From NCBI GenBank assembly GCA_017550525.1, contig JAFZOU010000068.1, positions 1 through 64,000 on the forward strand: a DNA stretch of 64,000 nt. The letters are read 5' to 3'. The position numbers and the translations under genes were made by a program. The notes under the pieces were generated by a model. It was not told the DNA's origin. It ran no database searches and worked only from the letters and a program-made list of their open reading frames with translations. Of this stretch, positions 1 through 8,859 are shown piece after piece (positions within the stretch are counted from its first letter, which is position 1; the number at the start of each line of letters is the position of its first letter). The DNA is from Bacteroidales bacterium (GTDB lineage Bacteria > Bacteroidota > Bacteroidia > Bacteroidales > UBA932).

Positions 1-1092
1 CAAGCCGGCGTGGAAATACGTCATGCCCGGCCCCGACCGGGCATCTCCCGAATCAAAGCCCACTGGCGCCTCACCCTCTGTGACGGCTCCCGCGTAAAGG
101 CCCGTATCCTCATAGACGGAACCGAACTTGGAGACATCGCCCTTGAGGTGGGCGCAGAGGAACTCCAGGACCGCGTAACCCTTCAGGATATGACCTACGT
201 TGCCATTGTAAAGCAGTATGACCATGATGTAACCATAGAAGAACCTCAGGACTACAACCCTGAACTCTACCGGGAATGCTGTAGCACATGGTCCCCGGAG
301 ATGATGCTCTCCTACGGCGCCCTTCCGGACGGCCATATAATGCTCAACTGGCCACAGAGCGGCAACGACATCTACCTGGATTACCTCCATATGTCACGTG
401 AGGAGGTTTACAGGCAGGCCAAAAACCGCACTTTGGGATACATCTACTACATCCAGACGGAACTCGGATACCGGAATATCGGCATTGCCCATGACGTTTT
501 CCCTACGGAGGACGGCTTCCCCTTCTACCCGTATTACAGGGAATCCCGCCGCTTTGCAGGGCGTGACACAATGACCCTGGATGCGGCAAAAAGGCCCTAC
601 GACTTTGACCTATACACCCGCGCCATTGCCGTTGGGGACTACCCCGTGGACCATCATCACAACCAGAATCCCCGCAGGGAAGAACTCTCCCACCTGTGGT
701 ACGGGAAAATCCCGTCGTTCAGCGTACCCATGGGCGTGCTTGTTCCCGTGAACGTGGAAGACCTCCTTCTTACGGAAAAGAACATCTCAGTGAGCTGGGA
801 AATGAACGGCTCCACCCGCCTGCAGCCCGTTGTAATGGGGCTGGGGCAGGCGGCAGGCGCCCTTGCGGCCATTGCCGTAAAGACAGGAAGGCATCCTTCC
901 GAGGTTCCTGCATCTGAGGTGCAGGCTGTCCTCCTGGACCGCGGCTGCTACCTTCTCCCTTTCCTGGACCTGAAGCCCACGGACCCGGGGTTCCGGGAAC
1001 TTCAGGAGAAAGGCATAAAAGGAGAAGTCAAGGGCACCGGCCGCACCGTTGGCTGGGCAAATGAAACCTGGGTAAACACACCTGAACAATGA
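1..1092 (+). CDS. FAD-dependent oxidoreductase (FAD_oxidored family), C-terminal part
   Basis: The reading frame is open to the first base, so the N-terminus with the dinucleotide-binding motif lies outside the window. Visible are an ILIDGTELGDIALEVGAEE stretch typical of the FAD_oxidored family (Pfam 12831) and a C-terminal block with PMGVLVPVNVEDLLLTEKN and GLGQAAGALAAIA, which in relatives forms the second FAD contact region. Such proteins are common next to glycan-degradation genes in Bacteroidales, but their substrates are mostly unknown. The stop overlaps the next start in an ATGA, so the two are translationally coupled. A short palindromic repeat is embedded in frame near residue 8 of the visible part. 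Family sure, reaction unknown. Confidence 0.8.
   Translation, partial: QAGVEIRHARPRPGISRIKAHWRLTLCDGSRVKARILIDGTELGDIALEVGAEELQDRVTLQDMTYVAIVKQYDHDVTIEEPQDYNPELYRECCSTWSPEMMLSYGALPDGHIMLNWPQSGNDIYLDYLHMSREEVYRQAKNRTLGYIYYIQTELGYRNIGIAHDVFPTEDGFPFYPYYRESRRFAGRDTMTLDAAKRPYDFDLYTRAIAVGDYPVDHHHNQNPRREELSHLWYGKIPSFSVPMGVLVPVNVEDLLLTEKNISVSWEMNGSTRLQPVVMGLGQAAGALAAIAVKTGRHPSEVPASEVQAVLLDRGCYLLPFLDLKPTDPGFRELQEKGIKGEVKGTGRTVGWANETWVNTPEQ
23..44. repeat. Short palindromic repeat inside a coding sequence
   Basis: An 8-bp perfect inverted repeat (atgcccgg / ccgggcat) encloses the loop ccccga. It is read through in frame by the FAD oxidoreductase gene as HARPRPGI. The same design, with the same loop and the same flanking gtcat...atctc, recurs at 21511-21540 inside another gene, so this is a dispersed family and not chance. 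Confidence 0.65.
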
Positions 1093-2255
1093 ACAAAAGA
1101 AACCTTGCAATTGACATTTTCAGAGGCCTCACAATGACCCTGATGGTATTTGTGAACGAATTCTGGAAAGTTTTCAACGTCCCCCACTGGCTGGAGCATT
1201 TCGCCACTTTTGAGGACGGAATGGGCCTTTCCGACATAGTTTTCCCTATGTTCCTCTTTGCCATGGGAATGTCCATCCCATACGCCCTGGAGCGCCGCCG
1301 GGAAAAGGGCTACAGCACGGAAAGCACACTGGGGCATATCCTAAGCCGCACCTTCGCCCTCCTTGTCATGGGCGCGTTCATATGCAACCAGGAATCCCGT
1401 GAGATGACCGGAAACCGCGCCCTGTGGGTGTTCCTGATGATTGTTGGATTCTTTCTCACATGGAACCAGTACCCAAAGGACTTCAAGCCCGCAAAATGGC
1501 TGAAACTTGCCGGGGGGCTCCTTCTGGCGGGACTTGCCATATGCTACCGCACCCCGGACGGGGAGCTCTTCGAGGGCCTGTGGTGGGGTATCCTGGGCCA
1601 GATTGGCTGGATGTACCTTTTCTGCGCTATAACCTACCTCCTCTGCCGTGAAAGGCAGTGGATCATCCCACTTATCTGGGTTGTCCTTTGCGGAGTGAAC
1701 CTGATGGCTGTTCCAATGCATGACGGCAGTCTCCTCATTGAAAACAACATCCTTGTAGACCTTGCCGATGCTATCCAGCTTGGCCCCTGCTACGGCGCTA
1801 TAATGGGACTTGGCGGAATGATGCTTACGCTGGCCGACTGGAAACTCGCGGAGCGTCCATCGGCCCAAAAAATCGGCCTTGGAGCGGCCGCAACGGCGGT
1901 TCTCCTTGTTCTGGGGATGGCCTTCCGCACGGGCTGGATAGTATCCAAAAACCTTGGGACTCTCCCCTGGTGCCTCTTTGTGCTGGCCATTTCAGTGGCG
2001 TTGTACACCCTTCTCCGCTTCCTTGAAAGGAAGGGCTGGACGGGCTGGTTCAGGCCCCTTACCCCCGCCGGCACCGCAACCCTTACCGTGTATATGATTC
2101 CCTATCTCTTCATAGCCTTGTGGGTGGCGGTAGGCCCCACAATAGCCCCCTGGCTCACAGGATGGGTGGGTGTTGGGAAATGCGTCATTATGGCCGCAGT
2201 CTATATCGGCTGCGCCTGGGGGCTCACAAAGGCCGGAATTAAACTGAAGATCTAA
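1089..2255 (+). CDS. DUF5009/HGSNAT-like multi-pass membrane acyltransferase
   Basis: Predicted inner-membrane protein of 388 residues with about ten hydrophobic segments. The start (NLAIDIFRGLTMTLMVFVN) and the SDIVFPMFLFAMGMSIP segment are hallmarks of the COG4299 family, related to heparan-alpha-glucosaminide N-acetyltransferase and bacterial NagX. In Bacteroidota these genes often sit in HexNAc or glycosaminoglycan utilisation loci, where moving an acetyl group to glucosamine across the membrane is a reasonable guess. The catalytic activity itself is not shown by the sequence. The ATG overlaps the upstream stop by 4 bp. A secreted phosphatase follows 13 bp downstream, so the three genes look like one transcript. 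Confidence 0.8.
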   Translation: MNKRNLAIDIFRGLTMTLMVFVNEFWKVFNVPHWLEHFATFEDGMGLSDIVFPMFLFAMGMSIPYALERRREKGYSTESTLGHILSRTFALLVMGAFICNQESREMTGNRALWVFLMIVGFFLTWNQYPKDFKPAKWLKLAGGLLLAGLAICYRTPDGELFEGLWWGILGQIGWMYLFCAITYLLCRERQWIIPLIWVVLCGVNLMAVPMHDGSLLIENNILVDLADAIQLGPCYGAIMGLGGMMLTLADWKLAERPSAQKIGLGAAATAVLLVLGMAFRTGWIVSKNLGTLPWCLFVLAISVALYTLLRFLERKGWTGWFRPLTPAGTATLTVYMIPYLFIALWVAVGPTIAPWLTGWVGVGKCVIMAAVYIGCAWGLTKAGIKLKI

Positions 2256-2268
2256 CTATGTTCAAGAT

Positions 2269-3552
2269 ATGAGAAAGTTTATCACCATCCTCGCAGCCCT
2301 GACACTGCCTCTCCTATATGCCGCCGCGCAGCAATATGACGTACTTGACGCCGTAAAAACTGATTCCAGAAAAATGCGCGGTATGGAGGGGCCGCACAGA
2401 CTGGATGAATTTGGACAGCTCTCCAAAGCCCCTGGCGGTTACAAACCCTTCTATATCAGCCATTATGGCCGCCATGGCTCCCGCTATGCCTGGAACGCCA
2501 AAACCTACTCCCTTATCCACGACGTCCTTGAGAAGGCGCGCAAAAAAGGCGTCCTTACCGCGTACGGGAAGAGTTTTGCCGATAAATACGACTCCTTCTA
2601 CGAGGAGCCGTACATCAACGCCGGAGACCTTGTGCCGCTTGGATATGACCAGCACCTTGCTATCGGCACTTATGTCTATGATCAGTTCCCCAAGGTGTTC
2701 AAGGGCCGTAAGAAGGTTGACGCCCTGTCTTCCACCGGACAGCGCTGCATAGTGAGTATGGGAGCGTTCGCCATGGGCCTCAAGGCCGGGAACCCCAAAC
2801 TGACTATGCGTCTTCACTCAGACCACGCGGGGATGGGCATCATCGCTCCGCCCAGCGCCCCCAAATCCCTTGTGCGCCATTTCAAGGGAGAGGATATGGA
2901 TGTTATCGGCCTTGAAAACATTGAACAGTTCTTCAGGCGTACCGTGAATTATCAGGAAGTCCTTGATAAACTTTTCACCGATAGCCGTTTCCTTGAAGAG
3001 TTTGACGGCGGAGACATCCGTTTTATCAGGGAACTCTGGTCCCTATATTGCGGCTATCACAATTATGAACCCAGACCGCTTTTCGACGACCTTCTCACCG
3101 AGGAGCAGAAGCTCCTATTCTGGGAGGCCGATAATTATCTGTCTTTTTACGGGGACATCACTGCCCGTTATTCTATGATTCCGCTGCTGGAAGACATTAT
3201 TGAGAAGGCCGAAGCATCATTCAATGACCCCAACCAGGCGGCTCATCTGAGGTTTGGTCACGACTATATCCTGGAAGGCCTGGTTACGCTTCTGAACGTC
3301 AACAACCTGGGAGTCATCCCCGGCACTCCTGCAGAAGCCAAATACTGGTTCCAGAACTACAGCATCCCTATGGCCGCCACCCTTCTTTTTGTGTTCTACA
3401 AAAACAAGAAGAATGACATAATCTTCAAGGTGGTGCTAAATGAGAATGACGCCACTCTGCCTGAACTGACTCCGGTAAAGGACAACTTCTACCGCTGGTC
3501 AGATTTCAGGGAGTGGACAGGAAAACTTCTTGAGGAGCACATGGAACTATAG
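2269..3552 (+). CDS. Secreted histidine acid phosphatase (phytase/MINPP-like)
   Basis: Protein of 427 residues with an N-terminal signal peptide (about residues 1-20, cleavage after YAAA). It belongs to histidine phosphatase clade 2. The phosphate-accepting motif YGRHGSRYAW lies at residues 66-75 and the proton-donor motif appears as GHD near residue 330. Family members release phosphate from inositol phosphates or other phosphomonoesters in the periplasm or outside the cell. The exact substrate cannot be read here. The stop overlaps the convergent metallophosphatase gene by 6 bp. Together with the neighbours it gives this end of the window a phosphate-scavenging flavour. Confidence 0.85.
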   Translation: MRKFITILAALTLPLLYAAAQQYDVLDAVKTDSRKMRGMEGPHRLDEFGQLSKAPGGYKPFYISHYGRHGSRYAWNAKTYSLIHDVLEKARKKGVLTAYGKSFADKYDSFYEEPYINAGDLVPLGYDQHLAIGTYVYDQFPKVFKGRKKVDALSSTGQRCIVSMGAFAMGLKAGNPKLTMRLHSDHAGMGIIAPPSAPKSLVRHFKGEDMDVIGLENIEQFFRRTVNYQEVLDKLFTDSRFLEEFDGGDIRFIRELWSLYCGYHNYEPRPLFDDLLTEEQKLLFWEADNYLSFYGDITARYSMIPLLEDIIEKAEASFNDPNQAAHLRFGHDYILEGLVTLLNVNNLGVIPGTPAEAKYWFQNYSIPMAATLLFVFYKNKKNDIIFKVVLNENDATLPELTPVKDNFYRWSDFREWTGKLLEEHMEL

Positions 3553-4617
3553 AGAGCAATCCTGCTGGATATATCCTCCTGAGAGCCGCACCCAGGTGCG
3601 GAAACCGGGATTTCCTTTCCGGAACTCAAATACACGGCATCCGGACACCGTTCCGGGTGCCGTATGTGTATCGGAAGGGATATACCCGTCTATGCCCAGA
3701 TGATTGTAGATGGTGTCTGAGCCGGAGAACCTGCCATAGATAAAATGGATCTGGCCGTAGTCCAGGACATAGTCGCAGTCGTGGTCATGGCCGGTGACTA
3801 TGGCCTTCACATCTCCCATTTCACGGAACTGGGCAAAGAGGCCGCTGTTAAGCCGTGAAGGGCACGGGGGCTCTCCGTTATTGCCGCAAACCGGCTGCAC
3901 CCCGGCTGCAAGCGCTTCAGAAAGTTCACATAACGGAATGTGGAAGAACGCCATGGAGGGCACGGAGGCACCTCCGTTTTCACGGGCAAAGCGCTCACTG
4001 TGTGCACGGTACCACGCAATCTGGTTATGCCTTATATAGTCATAGCAGTGAATTTCCTCCTCCCCTTCAAGGACCACGGCATCCATTGAGTCAAAGAGAT
4101 AGAAGACGTGCTCAGGACCGCCCGGGCCGGAGAGGGTTATAACATCGTTGGAGCATCCGTAGACCCCTTCTTTTGGAGGCCGATTAATGCACCCCGGGAG
4201 GCTGCGGATAGCCTCAAACATGGCCTCACGGGTACTCCCGAACTGGGAATCGTGGTTTCCAAGGGCTACTGCCCAGGGAATGCCGCTATCGGCCAATGGC
4301 TTTAGTATCTCCAGGGCGCTCTCTATATCAGGCCTTCCGAAGACAATGTCTCCGGTATGGATAATGAGATCCGGCTTCTCCGCGGCAATCATTTCCTCAA
4401 CGCAGCGAAGGGCACGCTCACTTCTTGGATCGCCCTTGATGTAATGGGTATCCGTAAACTGCAGTACTTTGAAAGTGCCGCCCGGACCAAAGCGGAATAT
4501 CCCCGCTACACTGCTGTCTGGCCTGGATGAATTGCGGCTGCAGGCACTGAGGACCGGCGCTGCCGCCGCTCCCGCCACAGCCCACGCTGCTCCCTTGAGG
4601 AATGATCTACGTTTCAT
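3547..4617 (-). CDS. Tat-exported metallophosphoesterase (calcineurin-like)
   Basis: Protein of 356 residues. I start at the ATG at 4617 because it gives a twin-arginine signal (MKRRSFLKGA) ending in an LSAC lipobox-like cysteine. The longer frame to 4680 would run through the upstream terminator. The five metallophosphatase blocks are visible in order: TDTH, HTGDIVFG, LGNHDSQFG, FFHIPLC and TGHDHDCDY, which would bind two metal ions. The family hydrolyses phosphomonoesters or diesters, and the substrate here is unknown. The start lies only 14 bp after the T-tract of the preceding terminator, so either read-through or a nearly leaderless promoter must drive it. The end overlaps the convergent phosphatase gene. 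Confidence 0.88.
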   Translation of the reverse strand: MKRRSFLKGAAWAVAGAAAAPVLSACSRNSSRPDSSVAGIFRFGPGGTFKVLQFTDTHYIKGDPRSERALRCVEEMIAAEKPDLIIHTGDIVFGRPDIESALEILKPLADSGIPWAVALGNHDSQFGSTREAMFEAIRSLPGCINRPPKEGVYGCSNDVITLSGPGGPEHVFYLFDSMDAVVLEGEEEIHCYDYIRHNQIAWYRAHSERFARENGGASVPSMAFFHIPLCELSEALAAGVQPVCGNNGEPPCPSRLNSGLFAQFREMGDVKAIVTGHDHDCDYVLDYGQIHFIYGRFSGSDTIYNHLGIDGYIPSDTHTAPGTVSGCRVFEFRKGNPGFRTWVRLSGGYIQQDCSL

Positions 4618-4630
4618 ACTGCTAATATAC

Positions 4631-4671
4631 AAAAAAAAAAGCGCCGGCTCCCGTAGCCCGGGGGCCGGCGC
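4631..4671 (-). terminator. Intrinsic terminator of the minus-strand SusCD operon
   Basis: Read on the minus strand there is a GC-rich hairpin (gcgccggc paired with gccggcgc, loop rich in C and G, 4641-4671) directly followed by ten T residues (4631-4640). It lies 25 bp after the stop of the last lipoprotein gene and closes the operon that starts at 16711. Confidence 0.9.
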
Positions 4672-4695
4672 TGAAATCATTGTCTTAGTGAGATT

Positions 4696-6423
4696 TTAAA
4701 GTTTAGGATAAGACTTTTTCATTAGAATGCCATGTGAAGTGTCTACCAAGTAGGCTACAAGATTATTTCCTTCAACCTTAAGTATAACATCCGTAGTGCT
4801 ATCATTATTCCATCCAGTTATAGCTTGATCATCAAGGCCAACAAATTCTGATTGACTTAACACAACAGGGTTGTTAACATCGGTAACATCTATAATCCAT
4901 AAACTTGATGGCATCGGGCCCCATTCAAAAGTATAGCCCAGACGAGCACCTGCAAGTATTTTCTTACCATTCCATTCTGTCGAGCCCATGCCCATGATGC
5001 TACCATCCCAGTCTCCAACACCTTCGACAATAGCATTCCATTCTGAGCCATTATAGTAATAAATATTGTAGAGACCGTCATATCCGGCATAGAAGAATCC
5101 ATCCGATACACTAGGGCCGGCAGGAACAAATACTGCACGGTTGGAAAGCCACAGATCATCACCAAGTTCGGGAGTTGTTAGCCACGCATCATTATTTATT
5201 CTGTGTGTACTCTTATTCCATTCGTTGTACTCGAACACATCGGCAGATCCATCTTTGATTTCCCAAGCAAGGCAATAGGATAAACCACCGTAAGATCCTA
5301 CACCTCCATACATCATGGTTACAACGCCATTACCGAATACGTCTCCCTTCGCGGCAACCTTATCAGCTCCGTGAGAGCCAGACCATGCCTCATTTACCCA
5401 GGGAATCAGGCGTACAGGATTTGCCATCTGAGTATCTGTTGCCTTAACCGCATATACGCTTCCCACACCGCCATAAGGGATAAGGGTGGCAAGAAGGAGA
5501 TTTCCGGCATCATCATTTGTAATGGACTGTACCGGAAGATCCTCTGGTACTGAAATAGCTGTTGATGCCCCAGTAGCAGGATCAAAGGCAAATACCTTGT
5601 AAGAATCTGACACTAGCAGTTTGCCGTCAAAGTAGGCAATAGAAGCGGTAGCGTCATGAATTTCAGTATCTGTCTCTATACTTGTTGCACTGAAAGGCTC
5701 TTTCAGACTCACTGCCCATTCAACTTTTGCGTTGCCATCCTGATATACATAGAACTTGGTCACATAGTCTTCGGTCTCTCCGGTAGGATTGCCTTCCTCG
5801 TCAACAGAAGGAACCTGGATTCCGGGAACGGTGAACTTGATGTAGGCATAACGGGCATCATATTCGCCATTTGCGGCAACATCCAGAGAGCCCTTTCCTG
5901 TAGCCTTATCATAGGTGACCGGAGCCCAGGGGAATGCTGCATCTGCAGCATCGTAGGTCTTATACTCATATTCCTGGTTGGTGATGACCTGGAACTCAAC
6001 TTTTCCGCCCTTGATGTCTACTGTTGCATCCTCAGGAGTAAAGAAGAACACCTTTCCCTGCATGACTCCAACAACAATTTCCTTGCCTGCGGCCTTAATG
6101 GCGATATTGCCGACGCGGCCCACGGACTTTTCCGGATCCAAAGACTGGACAGTTGCCGCGAGTTCGATGGCCTCACCGGCGGCGCCAGACTTGTCCTTAA
6201 GGGCGATGAATTCATCGGCCTCTGCCGTCCATGCAGCGGTGGACTTAAACTTCACGGTAATGATCTCAGAATCGTAATCAAGATCAACCACGGCTTCGGA
6301 CAGAAGGGTAAGTTCATCTTTTGTCTCGGGTTTCTGGTCATCCTTCTGCTCGGGAGCATTGGGCTTCTGGCAGGCCCACATTGTTACGGCCACTGCCGCA
6401 AAAATGTAAAAAAGTTTTTTCAT
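4696..6423 (-). CDS. BACON-type surface lipoprotein with propeller-like C-terminal domain
   Basis: Protein of about 575 residues with a lipoprotein signal (MKKLFYIFAAVAVTMWAC). A second in-frame ATG at 6429 would add two residues. Residues 40-140 look like a BACON/Ig-like domain (STAAWTAEADEF...VGVMQGKVFFF). The second half has repeated beta-strand blocks such as SITNDDAGNLLLATL that resemble the end of the lipoprotein at 8856-10589. By position it is a PUL surface glycan-binding or accessory protein, the last gene before the terminator. Its codon use is visibly more AT-rich than its neighbours (for example 4700-5600), which could mean a different history. No catalytic motif recognised. Confidence 0.75.
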   Translation of the reverse strand: MKKLFYIFAAVAVTMWACQKPNAPEQKDDQKPETKDELTLLSEAVVDLDYDSEIITVKFKSTAAWTAEADEFIALKDKSGAAGEAIELAATVQSLDPEKSVGRVGNIAIKAAGKEIVVGVMQGKVFFFTPEDATVDIKGGKVEFQVITNQEYEYKTYDAADAAFPWAPVTYDKATGKGSLDVAANGEYDARYAYIKFTVPGIQVPSVDEEGNPTGETEDYVTKFYVYQDGNAKVEWAVSLKEPFSATSIETDTEIHDATASIAYFDGKLLVSDSYKVFAFDPATGASTAISVPEDLPVQSITNDDAGNLLLATLIPYGGVGSVYAVKATDTQMANPVRLIPWVNEAWSGSHGADKVAAKGDVFGNGVVTMMYGGVGSYGGLSYCLAWEIKDGSADVFEYNEWNKSTHRINNDAWLTTPELGDDLWLSNRAVFVPAGPSVSDGFFYAGYDGLYNIYYYNGSEWNAIVEGVGDWDGSIMGMGSTEWNGKKILAGARLGYTFEWGPMPSSLWIIDVTDVNNPVVLSQSEFVGLDDQAITGWNNDSTTDVILKVEGNNLVAYLVDTSHGILMKKSYPKL

Positions 6424-6435
6424 AAGCATTAAAAA

Positions 6436-7839
6436 TTATTTGGTTAATGAATTAGTGTAATCAGTAAAAGTATTTTTGAACGCTGTCCAGTACTCGAACA
6501 TACGTATATGGCAAAGGTCAAAGACAAAGTACCCGTCGGCCATACCTTTTGTAACGATTGCGTCAAAAGTCTTGGGAATGTAAGCGCTCTTCTTGCCGTT
6601 CTGCCAGCCTTCGGGATTACCGATATCCGGCCCGCCCGCGAACACGGTATCTCCCATAAGGAGAGACCGCCCACGGCTTGCAAAGCCTTCCATCGTCCAT
6701 TCAGTAGTGCCGTAGATACTGGCTGTAGCGGCATAACAGCCAAGGAACATAAAGTCGCAGTGGTCTGCATAACCGTAGTTATGGTAGTCGGAGTTGGCCC
6801 ACTTGGGATAGAGTTTATGAGTGAGATAACGCGGGCTTGCCCAGTTTACCCCGGAAGAGTAATAATCTGAATACCAGGCACCCACATATGCTCCAAACTT
6901 AACCTTGGGATTAACTGAATGAACAGCCTGGGAGGCCTTTTCAATGAAGTCGTGGATAACCTTGCAGCGGAAGGCCAGCCAGCTCTTCTGGTCATCTCCA
7001 AGCCCGGAGGGAAGATTTTTAACCCCGGCCTCAAAGATGGGCCATTTTGCGGGCTGGTGCCCAAGATATTCAACAAACTTCTGGCGGGATTCTTCGGAGA
7101 AATCGGCCTGGAGGCCGGTGTCGTCATACCTGCAGCGGTCAAGGACAATGCCGTCGATGTCATATGCGGCAAGTTCCTTAAGAAGGCCGATGATATAATC
7201 CTGGACCTCATCCTTTGCCGGATTGAGGAACACCGTTCCCTGGACTCCGGGATGGAAACTGCGCGTAAGGCCGTCGGCCGTATGGTCAAGGGCGGTCCAA
7301 TCCTCGGGAATAAGGCCGTCAAATACGGGTCCCTCGCTTTCAAGGCCGTAATATCCGCCGTATCCGCACACAAACGTGTTGATGGCCGCGTGAACCCTGA
7401 GCCCGGCCGCGTGACCGGTATCTATGAACGCCTGAAGGTAGTCCCAGGTTGCCGTCCTTTCCACAAAGCGGTAAGAAGAGCCTATCCAGGCAGCAAGTCT
7501 CTTTGCCTCGGGGGCTATGGCCGATTTCCAGAGCACCGTGCCCTCCGTGGGACGCACGTCCACGATTATATCCGTAAAGCCGCAATCGGCCAGTTGCTTT
7601 ATTTCCTTGCCGATATACGCCTTGTCGTTGGCAAAATAGTTGAAGTTGGCCGATGCGTCAATCCACACATAGCGGGGCTTCCCTTCCGGTGCGGGATCCT
7701 GCTCTTCAGGGGTCTGTGACTCCTTAGGATCCGGATTGTCCACGGGGTCCGGCACATTCTCTTTTTCTTCAGCCTTGGGAGCCGGAGAACAGGAAACGAG
7801 GGTAAGGGCCAGCAGCAGAGATGTGGTCAGTCTTTTCAC
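6436..7839 (-). CDS. GHL10-like (PF02638) glycoside hydrolase lipoprotein
   Basis: Protein of 467 residues with a lipoprotein signal (LLLALTLVSC) and a Pro/Glu-rich linker (about residues 24-55), then a TIM-barrel domain. The DIDGIVLDRCRYDD block and VWIDASANFNYF, together with the FGAYVGAWYSDYYSS segment, place it with the glycosyl-hydrolase-like 10 family (YngK-like). These are predicted to be secreted glycosidases, with the acidic residues of VLDRCRYDD probably in the active site. The gene follows the phosphodiester glycosidase by 3 bp. A role in trimming the glycan captured by the SusCD pair fits, but no substrate is defined for this family. Confidence 0.82.
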   Translation of the reverse strand: MKRLTTSLLLALTLVSCSPAPKAEEKENVPDPVDNPDPKESQTPEEQDPAPEGKPRYVWIDASANFNYFANDKAYIGKEIKQLADCGFTDIIVDVRPTEGTVLWKSAIAPEAKRLAAWIGSSYRFVERTATWDYLQAFIDTGHAAGLRVHAAINTFVCGYGGYYGLESEGPVFDGLIPEDWTALDHTADGLTRSFHPGVQGTVFLNPAKDEVQDYIIGLLKELAAYDIDGIVLDRCRYDDTGLQADFSEESRQKFVEYLGHQPAKWPIFEAGVKNLPSGLGDDQKSWLAFRCKVIHDFIEKASQAVHSVNPKVKFGAYVGAWYSDYYSSGVNWASPRYLTHKLYPKWANSDYHNYGYADHCDFMFLGCYAATASIYGTTEWTMEGFASRGRSLLMGDTVFAGGPDIGNPEGWQNGKKSAYIPKTFDAIVTKGMADGYFVFDLCHIRMFEYWTAFKNTFTDYTNSLTK

Positions 7840-7842
7840 AGT

Positions 7843-8859
7843 TTACTTTATATAGATGCAATTTCCTACGGAACGTTGCTGTCCGTCTGAGGGTTTTATG
7901 GTTTCAAGGCCGTTTACAAGAAGGCAGGTAGAGCCGCCACCGTCAAGGTTAAGGGCTTCCTTGCAGCCAAATGCAAGGAGAATGTTGGCCACATCCTCGG
8001 TGGAATACCCGGGAACGCCCTCCGTCATTTCACGGCCTTCGCACACAAAGAGCACCAGAAGGCCATCTGGGGTGCAGCCAACGGCCGTACGGGGCGCCCT
8101 TCCCAGGCAGTTTACGTCATAGTCTCCGGGAAGGCACTCATAACGCCAGGTGTTCTGGAACTTGCCGTCCTTTATTAGCACAGGTCCGGCGCCGATTGCG
8201 GTCTTGGCCTCAAACACGCGGCCTTTGGAGGGGAACTTTGCATCAGGCTGGGCCACGGGAGTGCTGCCATATCCGTTCTGGGCGGGGACATCGTAGATCC
8301 AATGGTTGTCTACATCGGCCCAATAGGTCCAGGAGGCCTCCATAGTGCCGTCTGAATGGCGGATGAAGGCACCCTTGGTGGGATAATACATGGTTACCCA
8401 GTCTTCCGAGGCGTAGTTGATGTTGGGAGAGAGCAGTTCACCTTCCTCAACGGCAAGGCTGGCGGAATAGTTGGTTCCGCTTTCAACGTAGAAGTATCCG
8501 CCGTTCATAACAAGCACAGGGCTGTCCTTCTTGTTGTAAACCTCAGTGGGTGTCTGAAGGGCGTCTTCAGAGCCCGTGAGGACGGGGTCCTTTATGCCCC
8601 ACACATGGAAACCTTGCTTGGAAAGGTCCACAGTGGCGATATATGCTACGGCTGGTTTCCCCTGGAGGACTTCCGGAGACTTATAGAGGCGGATTCCGTC
8701 CGGAAGAGTTCCAAAACTTCCGTCAGTTACTTCCACAAAGGGCTTGTCATCGGCATCAGGATCATTCCAGGGCCAATCCTGAGGAATCCCGTCACCCGTT
8801 TTCTGGCAGGCGCAAGCTGCCGCCAGGGCCAAAGTTATCAGATATATAGCCTTTCTCAT
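7843..8859 (-). CDS. Phosphodiester glycosidase (NAGPA family) lipoprotein
   Basis: Protein of 338 residues with a lipoprotein signal (LITLALAAACACQ). The core shows the PF09992 blocks VLVMNGGYFYVE, AIGAGPVLIKDGK, GRAPRTAVGC and ALNLDGGGSTCLLVNG. The family includes the human enzyme that removes GlcNAc from GlcNAc-1-P-mannose diesters, so cleavage of a sugar-1-phosphodiester is the expected reaction. Its start overlaps the upstream lipoprotein stop in an ATGA. A second NAGPA gene at 42029-43351 sits in the other SusCD locus of this window, so phosphodiester-linked sugars are probably a shared target. Confidence 0.87.
   Translation of the reverse strand: MRKAIYLITLALAAACACQKTGDGIPQDWPWNDPDADDKPFVEVTDGSFGTLPDGIRLYKSPEVLQGKPAVAYIATVDLSKQGFHVWGIKDPVLTGSEDALQTPTEVYNKKDSPVLVMNGGYFYVESGTNYSASLAVEEGELLSPNINYASEDWVTMYYPTKGAFIRHSDGTMEASWTYWADVDNHWIYDVPAQNGYGSTPVAQPDAKFPSKGRVFEAKTAIGAGPVLIKDGKFQNTWRYECLPGDYDVNCLGRAPRTAVGCTPDGLLVLFVCEGREMTEGVPGYSTEDVANILLAFGCKEALNLDGGGSTCLLVNGLETIKPSDGQQRSVGNCIYIK

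Noticed and set aside
5658..6432. A 258-residue plus-strand frame opposite the BACON lipoprotein gene
   Set aside because: The minus-strand frame has a lipoprotein signal and domain structure; the plus-strand frame is featureless.
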